This document shows, piece after piece, positions 7,011-16,800 of a stretch of DNA of 37,100 nucleotides. The DNA comes from RGIG4608 sp045651165 (GTDB lineage Bacteria > Bacillota > Clostridia > Oscillospirales > CAG-272). Below the pieces are notes generated by a model. It made no database searches and was not told the origin of the DNA. It saw only the letters and a list, made by a program, of their open reading frames with translations. Location: the NCBI GenBank assembly GCA_045651165.1, contig JAZRRX010000041.1:1-37100 (forward strand), read 5' to 3'. Every line of letters starts with the position of its first letter. Within the stretch, counting starts at the first letter, position 1. The position numbers and the translations under genes were made by a program.

Positions 7011-8081
7011 TTAGTTTTGAGTTGAATTTTTAAGTTTTTCTGCTGTATCGGCGGTGATGAGGGCATCAATCATATCGTCAATATCACCGTTGACAAAGTT
7101 TTCAAGTGAGTGAGTTGTATAGCCGATTCTATGGTCGGTTATACGGCTTTGGGGATAGTTATAGGTTCTGATTTTTTCACTTCTTGCACCCGTACCAACC
7201 TGGAGCTTTCTATCGGACGAGATTTTTTCGTCTTGCTCTTGCTGTTTGATATCAAGGAGCTTTGTGCGAAGCATTTTCATTGCCTTATCCTTGTTTTTGA
7301 GCTGGCTTCTTTCTTCCTGACACCACACCACAATTCCCGTGGGTTTATGGTAGATACGAATTGCAGATTCTGTCTTGTTAATATGCTGACCACCCGCGCC
7401 ACTCGATTTACAAGTTTCAATTACGAGGTCGGCAGGATTTATCTCAACGTCAACGTCCTCTGCCTCGGGAAGAACGGCAACTGTAACGGTTGAGGTCTGA
7501 ATTCTGCCTTGTGATTCAGTTTCAGGAACTCTTTGAACGCGATGAACACCGCTTTCAAATTTGAAGCGTGAATACGCGCCCTCACCCTCAACCATAAAGC
7601 AAATTTCCTTATAGCCACCAAGCTCTGTTTCATTGCAGGAAACAACACTTGTACGGAAATTCGTTTTGTCGGAGTACATTGTATACATACGATAGAGAAC
7701 ACCAGCAAAGAGGGCTGCCTCCTCACCACCGGCTCCTGCACGAATTTCAATGATAACGTTCTTTGAATCGTTCGGGTCTTTGGGTAGAAGCAATATTTTT
7801 AATTCTTCAAAGAGGGAAACGCTTTTTTCTTTACAAATAGCGATTTCCTCTTGAATCATCTCCTTCATATCTGCATCGACATCATCAAGCATTTCAAATG
7901 CATCTTGAAGCTCTTGCTCGTTCTTTTTGTATTCTCTAAATTTTGTGATAACGGGAGTTAAGGAATTATACTCTTTAATTCTTTTTGTAAATTCCGTGGG
8001 ATTTGCCGCGATTTCGGGGTCGTTCATCTCGCCCTCAATCTGAATATATCTTTGTTCGGCAAAATTAAGTTTATTAAGCAT
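7011..8081 (-). CDS. prfA: Peptide chain release factor 1
   Basis: RF1 is 356 residues, the usual length. It reads UAA and UAG and triggers peptide release on the ribosome. The codon-reading motif is of the P-x-T class (PET, 186-188), not the SPF of RF2. The catalytic GGQ lies at 230-232 in SGAGGQHINKTES. The start at 8081 has AAGGAC upstream. A gap of 50 bases separates it from the M18 peptidase gene and holds a long inverted repeat. Confidence 0.96.
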   Translation of the reverse strand: MLNKLNFAEQRYIQIEGEMNDPEIAANPTEFTKRIKEYNSLTPVITKFREYKKNEQELQDAFEMLDDVDADMKEMIQEEIAICKEKSVSLFEELKILLLPKDPNDSKNVIIEIRAGAGGEEAALFAGVLYRMYTMYSDKTNFRTSVVSCNETELGGYKEICFMVEGEGAYSRFKFESGVHRVQRVPETESQGRIQTSTVTVAVLPEAEDVDVEINPADLVIETCKSSGAGGQHINKTESAIRIYHKPTGIVVWCQEERSQLKNKDKAMKMLRTKLLDIKQQEQDEKISSDRKLQVGTGARSEKIRTYNYPQSRITDHRIGYTTHSLENFVNGDIDDMIDALITADTAEKLKNSTQN

Positions 8082-8101
8082 TTATGTTTAGTCCTTTCTT
8101 T

Positions 8102-8140
8102 AAATTTTAGTTGTGAGTTCGGGACTGTTAACTAAAATTT
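8102..8140. other. 11-bp inverted repeat between the M18 gene and prfA
   Basis: Positions 8102-8112 pair perfectly with 8130-8140, leaving a 17-base loop. The distal arm covers the stop codon of the M18 gene. No T tract follows in the direction of transcription, so it is more likely a processing or stability hairpin in the polycistronic mRNA than a terminator (inference). Confidence 0.55.
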
Positions 8141-9514
8141 GCAGAAAGCACAGAATGCTCTGTATGCTTCATAAAGGTCAACCTTTGAAATAACTTCGAA
8201 AGGAGCGTGCATTGCGATTACGGGTACACCGAGGTCCACAACGTCGATATTGTGCATTGAAATGTATTTAGCAACTGTACCGCCGCCACCAACGTCAACT
8301 CTACCAAGCTCACCTGCCTGCCAAATAACACCATATTCAGCCATAGCCTGACGAACAAAGCCGATAAATTCTGCGTGGGCGTCATTTGTGCCACCCTTAC
8401 CGCGAGAACCTGTGTATTTTGTAAGAACTACGCCACAAGAGAGAAGAGCGGAGTTTCTCTTTTCAAATACTTCTGCAAAGTTGGGGTCGTATGCAGCAGA
8501 AACGTCTGCAGAAAGGCATTTTGAGTTAGCGCGAACAACTCTTGGATTTGCACCACGAGCGATGGCAATTTCTTCAATAAGGTCCATCATAAAGTCGCAC
8601 TGCATACCTGTGTTACCATCAGAGCCTGTTTCTTCTTTGTCTGCAAGAATGCACATAAGTGTGTGTGTGCTATCTGCACAATCGATAATTGCCTTAAGTG
8701 CGGGATATGCGCAAACTCTGTCATCATGTCCGTAAGCACCGATCATTGAACGGTCAAGACCAACGTCGCGTGCCTTGAGTGCAGGAACAATAGAGAGCTC
8801 TGCTGTGAGGAAGTCCTCCTCAACGATGCCATATTTTTCGTTAAGAATTTTCATTGTGTTGAGTTTGATTGCATTGTCTTCGTTGCCAAGAGGTCTGCTT
8901 CCCATAAGAATGTTGAGCTTTTCGCCTTCAATAGCAGAGCCCAAGGGCTTTGTATTGTAATTAGCTGCAAGGTGGGGAAGAAGGTCGTTTATGTAGAGAA
9001 CGGGATCACTCTCATCTTCACCGATAACAACGTTAACCTGTGTTCCGTCGGCTTTAACAACAACGCCGTGAATAGCAAGAGGAATTGCAAGCCACTGATA
9101 TTTACGAACACCACCGTAGTAGTGAGTTTTAAGGAAGCTCATTCCCTCGTCTTCATAAAGGGGAACGGGTTTAATATCAAGTCTTGGGGAGTCGATATGA
9201 GCCGCAGAAATACGGATGCCGTTTTCAACGTCTTCACTACCGATTGTGAAAAGGAAGAGGTTTTTGCCTCTGTTGTTGTAGTAGCACTTATCACCAACGT
9301 TCAATTTCTGACCGAGTGTATAGGGCTTAAATCCTGCTGCTTCTGCAATAACGATTGCAGCATCAACTGCTTCGCGCTCTGTCTTACCATCGTCAAGATA
9401 TTTCATGTAGTCAACTGCAAATGCATATGCATCGTCAATTGCTTCTTCAGTTGCCTTTTCGTATACGCTTTGTTTCTTGTAAAAAAGCTGTTCTTTAAGT
9501 TCTTTTGTTTCCAT
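8132..9514 (-). CDS. M18 family zinc aminopeptidase
   Basis: A 460-residue metallo-aminopeptidase, expected to act in the cytoplasm as a large dodecameric shell on peptides with acidic or neutral N termini. Visible motifs are AAHIDSPR (104-111, ligand His106 and Asp108), YGHDDR (261-266), ADKEETGSDGN (291-301, general base and metal-ligand Glu pair) and the C-terminal AMHAPFE with the last His ligand. The length fits the family. The start at 9514 follows GAAAGGAAA. It starts 24 bases after the transglycosylase stop, so it continues the coaE operon. Confidence 0.92.
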   Translation of the reverse strand: METKELKEQLFYKKQSVYEKATEEAIDDAYAFAVDYMKYLDDGKTEREAVDAAIVIAEAAGFKPYTLGQKLNVGDKCYYNNRGKNLFLFTIGSEDVENGIRISAAHIDSPRLDIKPVPLYEDEGMSFLKTHYYGGVRKYQWLAIPLAIHGVVVKADGTQVNVVIGEDESDPVLYINDLLPHLAANYNTKPLGSAIEGEKLNILMGSRPLGNEDNAIKLNTMKILNEKYGIVEEDFLTAELSIVPALKARDVGLDRSMIGAYGHDDRVCAYPALKAIIDCADSTHTLMCILADKEETGSDGNTGMQCDFMMDLIEEIAIARGANPRVVRANSKCLSADVSAAYDPNFAEVFEKRNSALLSCGVVLTKYTGSRGKGGTNDAHAEFIGFVRQAMAEYGVIWQAGELGRVDVGGGGTVAKYISMHNIDVVDLGVPVIAMHAPFEVISKVDLYEAYRAFCAFCKF

Positions 9515-9538
9515 AGTTTATATTTCCTTTCAAAATTA

Positions 9539-10096
9539 TTAATAAAGTTCTTTATATTTTTTCCAGTGATGCATCACTTTTTTAACGTAATTTTTCGTTT
9601 CTGTTACGGGAATCGAGTCATAATCACCCTCGGTATAGCCCTCATTGTCTAAAAATTCACTGAAATTACCTTCACCCCAGTTATAAGCAATGATTGCTTT
9701 TTCCCATGTGCCAAATCTCGAATAGAGATATTGAAGATAATAAGTTCCATATCGAATATTCGTTTCGGGGTCATATAGGTCATCTTTAGAATAGCTATCA
9801 CCAAGTTTTGTTGTGAGCCATTCATATGTTGAGGGTAGCATCTGCATAAGTCCCATAGCACCGGCAGAACTTACTACTGACGGGTCAAAGTTACTTTCGA
9901 CCTTAATTATTGCAAATACAAGTTGTTCAGGAACGGAATGTTGTTCTGCATATTTATTAACGATGCTGTGATATTTTTCAGGGAAAACCCATCGATATAT
10001 TGTGTCTATTACTGCGTTTGCAACAACTCCCAAAACAAGAGCCAAAATGAGAATTAAGATGAATACGCGTCCATCTCGAAGCCTTGAGGATTTCAT
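9539..10096 (-). CDS. Membrane-anchored lytic murein transglycosylase
   Basis: The 185-residue product has an uncleaved N-terminal helix (about 11-30) and an SLT (Slt70-like, GH23) domain from about 42 to 185. The catalytic Glu67 is in the ES motif (KVESNFDP), followed by SAGAMGLMQMLPSTYEWL and the AYNWGEGN motif near the end. It cuts peptidoglycan glycan strands with formation of 1,6-anhydroMurNAc, on the outer face of the membrane. Its ATG overlaps the coaE stop codon in an ATGA arrangement. The coaE-transglycosylase pair is common in Clostridia. Confidence 0.92.
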   Translation of the reverse strand: MKSSRLRDGRVFILILILALVLGVVANAVIDTIYRWVFPEKYHSIVNKYAEQHSVPEQLVFAIIKVESNFDPSVVSSAGAMGLMQMLPSTYEWLTTKLGDSYSKDDLYDPETNIRYGTYYLQYLYSRFGTWEKAIIAYNWGEGNFSEFLDNEGYTEGDYDSIPVTETKNYVKKVMHHWKKYKELY

Positions 10097-10707
10097 ACGC
10101 TAAATATTTCCTCCTGTTCAAAAATAGTGTCAAGCTCTTTTAACATCTCAATTTTTGAACCCGAGTTGTCTATATAATAGTCGCTATTTTCGATGAAAAA
10201 GCTATCATCTGGCTGAGCATTTATTCTTGCTAATGCTTGCTCGCGAGAAATGTTGTCGCGTTCCATGATTCTTGCAACTCGCAATTCTTTGTCGCATATT
10301 ACAGAGATAATAAAATCGCATGCGTCAACAAATATCTTTGATGAGAAGAGCGCAGGAGCGTCAATCACAGCAGCTTTTTTGCCCTCATTCATATATTGAG
10401 TTAAAAGGGCATTTGTCTTTTCCCAAACATATTTATGAGTTGTGGCATTCAATATAGCAAGATTTGACTTTGCCAAATCTCCCTCGAAAACGAGTTTTGC
10501 AAGTGCTTTACGGTCAAGTGAACCATCTTCTGCTATTATTTTATCTCCAAATATCTCCTTGAGTTCTTCAAGGCAGGGAGAGGGAGGACAGGTCAAAATG
10601 TAATATACTTCGTCAGTGTTGATGCACGGAATATCAAGGGATTCAAATCTTTCGCAAAGTGTACTTTTTCCAGCACCAGATGGGCCGGTGAGTCCGATTA
10701 TCTTCAT
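10093..10707 (-). CDS. coaE: Dephospho-CoA kinase
   Basis: A 204-residue P-loop kinase that phosphorylates the 3'-hydroxyl of dephospho-CoA, the last step of CoA synthesis. The Walker A motif GPSGAGKST covers residues 8-16. The CoA-binding segments follow (NTDE near 31-34, IDAPALF near 115), and the lid holds RIMERDNISREQAL. The start has GGGAGG 6 bases upstream. It heads the minus-strand run that continues to 3548. Confidence 0.95.
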   Translation of the reverse strand: MKIIGLTGPSGAGKSTLCERFESLDIPCINTDEVYYILTCPPSPCLEELKEIFGDKIIAEDGSLDRKALAKLVFEGDLAKSNLAILNATTHKYVWEKTNALLTQYMNEGKKAAVIDAPALFSSKIFVDACDFIISVICDKELRVARIMERDNISREQALARINAQPDDSFFIENSDYYIDNSGSKIEMLKELDTIFEQEEIFSV

Positions 10708-10748
10708 TTATACCTCCCAAAACAAAATGCTAAAAATAGTCATTTTAT

Positions 10749-10777
10749 ATTATACCTCAAAAAAAAGAATTATGCAA
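10749..10777 (-). promoter_or_regulatory. Sigma-A promoter of the coaE operon
   Basis: Minus strand: TTGCAT (10772-10777), 17-base spacer, TATAAT (10749-10754). It lies about 45 bases upstream of coaE. Confidence 0.8.
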
Positions 10778-10828
10778 GTGATTTCTATATAATTTTATAT
10801 AATTATATAATAAATTTGCAAATTTGCA

Positions 10829-10857
10829 TTGAAAAAGCACCGAAGTTATAGTATAAT
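10829..10857 (+). promoter_or_regulatory. Sigma-A promoter of the HAD-murB-whiA run
   Basis: TTGAAA (10829-10834), 17-base spacer, TATAAT (10852-10857). The HAD gene starts at 10889. It is divergent from the coaE promoter. Confidence 0.8.
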
Positions 10858-10888
10858 GAGTTTAATAGTAAAATAGGGGTAGTGTTTT

Positions 10889-11572
10889 ATGAAATACGAA
10901 TTTTTGCTTTTTGATGCAGATCACACGCTTTTTGATTTTAAAACAGGAGAATATTGTGCGCTTAAAGAGGCACTTGAATATTTTGGATTGCCAAGTACCG
11001 ATGCGCATATTGAAAGATATAGCGACATAAACGTTAAATATTGGAAGATGCTTGAGAGGGGAGAAATTGACAAAAAGAGCTTAATGCTTGCTCGATTTGT
11101 TGAATTTGCTCGCGAATACGGATTTGAAGACAAAGCACAAGAGTTATCTGACCTCTATATGAGCAATCTTGCGCACGAGGCACAGCTCTTTGACGGAGCA
11201 CTTGAGATGGTTGCTAAATTATCAAAAAAATATAGATTGTTCATCATCACAAATGGAGTAAAATCTACACAAGATGGCAGATTTGGGATATCTCCTATAA
11301 CGAAGTATTTTGAAAAAATTTTCATCTCTGAGGTGATAGGATTTGAAAAGCCCAACAAAGAGTTTTTTGATGCAGTTGAAAAGGAAATTGACGGATATTG
11401 CCGTGAAAAAGCCATAGTAATTGGGGATTCTCTTTCAAGTGACATCAAGGGCGCGATAAATATGGGTATTGATTGCATTTGGTATAATCCACAAAAAAAG
11501 GAAGCTCCAAATGGTTGGAAAATTACACATACGGTTGAGAATTTTGAGGAAATTTTAGATATTCTTAAATAA
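10889..11572 (+). CDS. HAD phosphatase, YjjG-like nucleotidase
   Basis: A 227-residue haloacid-dehalogenase superfamily enzyme. Motif I is FDADHTLF with Asp9 (nucleophile) and Asp11. A helical C1 cap spans roughly 18-95, motif II is in IITNG, the motif III Lys is in FEKPN, and motif IV is GDSLSSD. This order and the DADxTLFDF word are typical of YjjG, a pyrimidine 5'-nucleotidase that removes non-canonical nucleotides; the exact substrate is inferred. It is the first gene of a plus-strand run: murB starts 18 bases after its stop codon. Confidence 0.85.
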   Translation: MKYEFLLFDADHTLFDFKTGEYCALKEALEYFGLPSTDAHIERYSDINVKYWKMLERGEIDKKSLMLARFVEFAREYGFEDKAQELSDLYMSNLAHEAQLFDGALEMVAKLSKKYRLFIITNGVKSTQDGRFGISPITKYFEKIFISEVIGFEKPNKEFFDAVEKEIDGYCREKAIVIGDSLSSDIKGAINMGIDCIWYNPQKKEAPNGWKITHTVENFEEILDILK

Positions 11573-11590
11573 ACAAAAGGAGTATTTGCT

Positions 11591-12499
11591 TTGAAGGATT
11601 TTATCAATTTTTTGAAGACATCGAATATTGATTTTGAAGAAAATGTTGACGGCAAAAGATTGTGTTCTTTCCGTGTTGGCGGTAATGTGAGAGTAGTTGC
11701 AAGACCGAAAACTGCCGATCAGTTAGAGGGACTTTATTCCTATTTGATAGACAATAATATAAAACATATTTTGCTTGGCAGGGGTTCAAACGTTGTTATT
11801 TCAGATGACGGATTCTATGGTGTTGTTGTGTCTTTGAGTGCGCTTTCGAGTGTTGATATTGATATAACTGACGATAACTGTATTGTTGCAGGTGCAGGTA
11901 TATCAATGCTCAAACTTGCAAATTTTGCTTGGGAAAACGGACTTTCCGGTCTTGAATTTGCGCACGGAATTCCAGGTAGCGTAGGTGGTGGCGTTTATAT
12001 GAATGCCGGCGCTTATGGTGGAGAGATATCTCAAGTGTTAAAATCTTGTTTGATTTTTGATGTAATTTCAGGAAGATTGTTTATAGTAGATGGTGATGAG
12101 TGTGAATTTTCTTATCGTCATAGTATTTTTATGGAAAATAAAAATCTGATTGTTCTTTTTGCTACCTTTGAATTAACTGATGGAAATCCTGATGAAATCA
12201 AGGCAAAAATGGACGAATATAAGGCAAAAAGGGTGGCTTCTCAACCTCTTGAATATCCAAGCGCGGGTAGTACTTTTAAGCGTCCTGAGGGTTATTTTGC
12301 AGGAAAATTAATTGAAGATAGCTCCCTTAAAGGATTTAGCATAGGCGGTGCTCAAGTGAGCGAAAAGCACGCAGGATTTGTTATAAACAAAGGTGGAGCT
12401 ACGGCAGAAGATATTAAAAAATTAGTAGCCCATATACAAAAAACAGTTAAAGAAAAATTTGACGTTTCGCTTGAGTGCGAGATAGAATTTGTGGAGTAA
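11591..12499 (+). CDS. murB: UDP-N-acetylenolpyruvoylglucosamine reductase
   Basis: A 302-residue FAD enzyme that reduces UDP-GlcNAc-enolpyruvate with NADPH to UDP-MurNAc, the second committed step of peptidoglycan synthesis. FAD-binding words are GRGSNVVI (63-70) and HGIPGSVGG (125-133). YRHS (175-178) and the catalytic Ser227 in SAGSTFKRP are present, as expected for the type II (Gram-positive) enzyme. The start is a TTG codon: AAAGGAG lies 8 bases upstream and no ATG is placed better. Two bases separate its stop from whiA; rapZ and yvcK, which usually lie between them in Clostridia, are absent. Confidence 0.95.
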   Translation: MKDFINFLKTSNIDFEENVDGKRLCSFRVGGNVRVVARPKTADQLEGLYSYLIDNNIKHILLGRGSNVVISDDGFYGVVVSLSALSSVDIDITDDNCIVAGAGISMLKLANFAWENGLSGLEFAHGIPGSVGGGVYMNAGAYGGEISQVLKSCLIFDVISGRLFIVDGDECEFSYRHSIFMENKNLIVLFATFELTDGNPDEIKAKMDEYKAKRVASQPLEYPSAGSTFKRPEGYFAGKLIEDSSLKGFSIGGAQVSEKHAGFVINKGGATAEDIKKLVAHIQKTVKEKFDVSLECEIEFVE

Positions 12500-12501
12500 A
12501 A

Positions 12502-13401
12502 ATGGCTTTTTCAGAGGATATTAAAAAAGAATTTGTTGAGGAAATTCCTCACAAAACCTGTTGCAGACGTGCGCTTGCTTATGGCTTGCTTTTTGATGCA
12601 TTTGTTGATGAAGATAGAATATATATTGATACTGCAAATGAAGAGCACGCAGATTTTTACAAAAGAATATTTGAACGTCAATTTTCAAAGGCAGTTGTGG
12701 TTTCTCCCGTAAAAAAAGCGGGCAGAGAATATTACCGTGTTGAATTTGTATTTCCCTCGATGGCAAAAAAAGTGCTTTGTCTTGATAAGGACGGTGCAGG
12801 CATAAAGGATTATATGGAATTTAAGTGTAATTTCTGCCGAATGAATTTCGTGCGTGGCATATTTTTAGCTCGTGCGACAATTACGTTTTCTTCAGGAAGC
12901 AACCACCTTGAATTTCGTATTCAACATCCCGAAAGAGCAAAAATTTTGACGGAATTTTTGAGCGCGTGCAAGATTGAACCCAAAGTAGTTCAAAGACGAA
13001 ACGCTTTGGGAATTTATTATAAAAAAGCAGATAGAATTGAGGACGTTCTCAATCTTATGCAGGCAAACAATGCCTTTTTTGAGGTGATGAACAGACGAAT
13101 TGAACGAGATATTATCGTTCAAGAAAATCGCGCGGTAAATTGCGAGTCAGTTAATATTGCAAAGTCGGTTGCAACTGCTCAAAAGCAACTCCGTGCGATT
13201 GAAATTATAGAAAATGCAGGACTTCTTGAAAAAATAGGGCATGAGCTTACCGAGAGCGCAAAATTGCGGCTTGAAAACCATTCGGCATCTCTTTCTGAAC
13301 TTGCCGCTATGCACGAGCCACCCATCACTAAATCAACACTTAATAATCGCTTTGCCAAAATTATGAAAATGGCAGAGAATATTGCAAATAGAAAAAGTTA
13401 G
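12502..13401 (+). CDS. whiA: DNA-binding protein WhiA
   Basis: The 299-residue product has the two-part WhiA layout: an N-terminal LAGLIDADG-homing-endonuclease-like domain (roughly 1-210) and a C-terminal helix-turn-helix (about 225-299) with the typical SLSELAAMHEPPITKSTLNNR word. In Firmicutes WhiA affects cell division and chromosome organisation. The start at 12502 follows GGAG within the murB end; the longer frame from 12475 lies inside murB. The long repeat begins right after the stop, where a terminator would be expected. Confidence 0.93.
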   Translation: MAFSEDIKKEFVEEIPHKTCCRRALAYGLLFDAFVDEDRIYIDTANEEHADFYKRIFERQFSKAVVVSPVKKAGREYYRVEFVFPSMAKKVLCLDKDGAGIKDYMEFKCNFCRMNFVRGIFLARATITFSSGSNHLEFRIQHPERAKILTEFLSACKIEPKVVQRRNALGIYYKKADRIEDVLNLMQANNAFFEVMNRRIERDIIVQENRAVNCESVNIAKSVATAQKQLRAIEIIENAGLLEKIGHELTESAKLRLENHSASLSELAAMHEPPITKSTLNNRFAKIMKMAENIANRKS

Positions 13402-13848
13402 TTTGATTTGCATGCGCTCGCGCCGCGCTGGCGCCACTTTTGAAAAAGTGGACAAAACAATCGCATTGGTTTGTGATGATTCTTCGTAAATTTTCGATAA
13501 TTCAAAAATGAATTATCGGTTTTAAAAGCACGATACCATCCTTACATACAAGTATGACGGATGGCATCATACTTTAAAAACCACGAAAACCACTCCTTGG
13601 GAGTGATTTTCTAAAATTTACTTTGCTAAAGCATAGACATTAGATAGTAATGTGTCTATCATTAATGTAGCAAATCATGGTTTTTTCGTTCATTGAACGA
13701 AAATAACAATGCATTGAATATTCGCAGAATTTCAATGCTCGATTTGCGCGAAACTTGTTTATAAAGATTTTTTTATAAAAGGTTTGGGGGTCATAGGGGG
13801 ACTTTCCTTAAAAGTCCCCCTAAATCCAAATCAACTAACTTCTTGAAA
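13402..13848 (-). repeat. Long-form hairpin-rich repeat, copy B (reverse orientation, ends worn)
   Basis: The reverse complement matches copy A (2939-3500) over most of its length. Hairpins are 13434-13451, 13495-13518 (10 bp perfect), 13536-13564, 13590-13614, 13682-13702, 13711-13738 and 13796-13820 (10-bp GC-rich stem). Compared with copy A, the stem at 13434-13451 has an A-T pair where copy A has G-C. The outer terminal inverted repeats are shortened at both sides: the element runs directly into the whiA stop codon on one side and to about 12 bases before the dnaE start on the other. It fills the whole 457-base gap between whiA and dnaE, which otherwise shows only the dnaE ribosome site (GAAAGGAG). 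Confidence 0.85.
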
Positions 13849-13858
13849 GGAGAACGCT

Positions 13859-16800
13859 ATGGCAGAATTTGTACATTTGCATCTACACAGTGAATATAGC
13901 TTGCTTGACGGCGCGTGCAGAGTACGGGATATACCCAAACGCGCAAAGGAATGCGGACACACAGCGGTGGCGCTTACCGACCACGGCGTTCTTTTTGGCG
14001 CGCCTGCCTTTCTTTCTGCCTGTAAAAAGGAGGGAATAAAGGGTATTATTGGTTGCGAGGTTTACGTTGCATCAAAGTCGCGTTTTGACAAGACACTTGG
14101 CAACGGACAACCCTATCATCTTGTTTTGCTTTGCAAAAATGAGGTGGGATACAAAAATCTTTTGCAAATGGTTTCTTTGTCTTATACAGAAGGATTTTAT
14201 TCAAAGCCGAGAGTTGATATAGAGCTTCTTAAACGTTATAGTGAAGGGCTTATTGCTCTTTCGGCGTGTCTTGCGGGAAGAATTCCAAGATTGCTCACCG
14301 CGGGAGATTTTGATATGGCAAAGCAGGCGGCTCTTGAATATGCCGAAATCTTTGGCAAGGACAATTTCTATATTGAAATTCAAAACCACGGATTTGAGGA
14401 GCAAAAGCAGATTTTACCCGACCTTGTGGCACTCGCAAAAGAATGCGACTTGCCTTTGGTTGCGACCAATGACTGTCATTATCTTCGCAGAAGAGATGCT
14501 GACACCCAGGCAATATTGATGTGCATTCAGATGAACAAAGTTATAACGGACGGACGTCCCATCGGCTTTGAAACTGATGAATTTTACTACAAAGATACTG
14601 ATGAAATGAAGCTTCTTTTTGGCAAATACGAGGGTGCTATTGAAAACACTGTCAAAATTGCCGAAAGATGTAATTTTGAAATAGAAAATAACGGATTTAT
14701 CTTGCCGAAATACCCCGTGCCAAACGGCAAGGGAGCAGGGGAATATTTGCGTTCCCTTGTACTTTTGGGACTTGAAAAGAGGGAACAAAACGGCACGATT
14801 TCCTATCAAGATCACACAAAATGCGAATATCTTGAAAGAATAGATTACGAGCTTTCGGTTATTGATTCTATGGGCTATAGCGACTATTTCCTAATCGTTT
14901 GGGACTATGTTAATTTTGCCCGTTCAAAGCATATTCCGGTAGGGCCCGGCAGAGGCTCGGGAGCTGGAAGCCTTGTGGCATATTTGCTCTATATCACCGA
15001 CATTGACCCCATTGTTTTTGACCTTTTGTTTGAGAGATTTTTAAATCCCGAGCGTGTGTCGATGCCCGATATTGATATGGACTTTTGCTATAACAGACGT
15101 GATGAGATAATAGAATACGTCAAGGAAAAATACGGAAGCGACCACGTTTCACAAATTGCGACCTTTGGTACGCTTGCGGCAAAGGCTGCAATACGCGATA
15201 CGGGACGCGCGATGGGAATGAGCTATTCTGACGTTGATGCAGTGGCAACAAAAATACCACGCGTACTTGGAATTACGCTTGAAGACGCTTTGCGCGATCC
15301 CGATTTTAAGGCAAAATATGATGAGAGTGAGCAAAACAAGAAGCTAATTGACACTGCAATGGCACTTGAGGGAATGCCGAGAAACGTGAGCATTCACGCA
15401 GCGGGAATTGTCATTACTGACAAGCCACTTTATAATTATGTTCCACTTGCTTTAAGCAACGGAATGACTATAACTCAATACGATATGGATGCCGTTGCCG
15501 ATTTGGGACTTCTCAAATTCGACTTTTTGGCACTTCGTTATTTAACCATTGTCAATGACGCGGTTTTGCAAATAAAAGAGAACAATCCCAATTTTGATAT
15601 TGAAAAAATCCCACTTGATGATAAGGACACTTATGACCTTATTTCAACTGGTATGACGGAAGGCATTTTCCAACTTGAAAGTGCAGGAATGCGACAATTC
15701 TTATCCGAACTTAAGCCTAAAAATCTTGAGGACATAATTATTGCGATTTCTCTATATCGACCAGGTCCTATGGATTCAATTCCTCACTATCTTGAGTGTC
15801 GTGAAAACCCCGAAAAAATTGAATATCCGCTTGAAATGTTGCGTGATGTTTTAAAATCTACTTCGGGCGTTGTGGTATATCAAGAGCAGGTAATGAGTAT
15901 TTTCCGTATGGTTGCAGGCTACACCTTTGGACACGCCGACATTGTGCGCCGTGCTATGTCCAAAAAGAAACACGACGTGCTTGAAGCCGAAAGAGGAGCA
16001 TTTACCACAGGTGCTATTTCTCGCGGAGTGGACGGCAAAAAGGCAGAAAAGCTCTTTGATGATATGATTAGCTTTGCAAACTATGCCTTTAACAAGAGTC
16101 ACGCGGCGGCATACTCGATAATTTCTTATCGTACGGCATATCTTAAAACTCATTATCCAAAGGAATATTTTGCTGCATTACTTACCTCTGTGCTCGGCAA
16201 TATGCCAAAGATTGCAGAATATATTTCCGACTGCTCAAAGCTCGGAATTGGAGTTTTGCCACCCGATATAAATAAGAGTGAAATGTATTTCCACGTTAGT
16301 GAAAATAATATTCGTTTTGGTCTTTTGGCAATAAAGAATGTGGGACAAAACTTTGTGGCAAATGCAATTAAAGAGAGAAAGAGAAGACCTTTCTCGTCAT
16401 TTGACGATTTTGTTGACCGAATGAGTGATTATGACATGAACAAACGAATGGTTGAATCACTTTTAAAAAGTGGTGCTATGGACCGACTCGGAAAAAATCG
16501 TAGTCAACTTATTGCAAGTTATGAAATGATAATTGACGGTGCTACAAGCAAGCGTGGTAGTAATATTGCAGGTCAGCTCGACTTTTTCTCAATGGCAGAG
16601 GGACTTGACACAGGGCTTTCGTTTAAATATCCCGATTTGCCCGAAATACCACTTGCAACCAAGCTTGCGCAGGAAAAGGAAGCAACGGGACTTTACTTCT
16701 CGGGACATCCACTTGACTCTTATCGAGAGAATATTGATGATATTCCTCGCGAAGAAATAGTTTCACTTGGTGAGCAAGAAGACACAGGTGAGCGCAAATT

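Noticed and set aside
7503..7530. The PET codon-reading motif of RF1 taken as an anomaly
   Set aside because: RF1 motifs vary at the middle position (P-x-T), so PET is within the normal range and does not suggest a changed genetic code.
8972..9652. A 226-codon plus-strand open frame over the M18 and transglycosylase genes
   Set aside because: It overlaps two genes with clear catalytic motifs on the other strand, and its product shows none.
13796..13820. The GC-rich hairpin downstream of whiA read as the whiA terminator
   Set aside because: No T tract follows on the plus strand, it lies almost 400 bases past the stop, and it is part of the repeat, with a counterpart in copy C.
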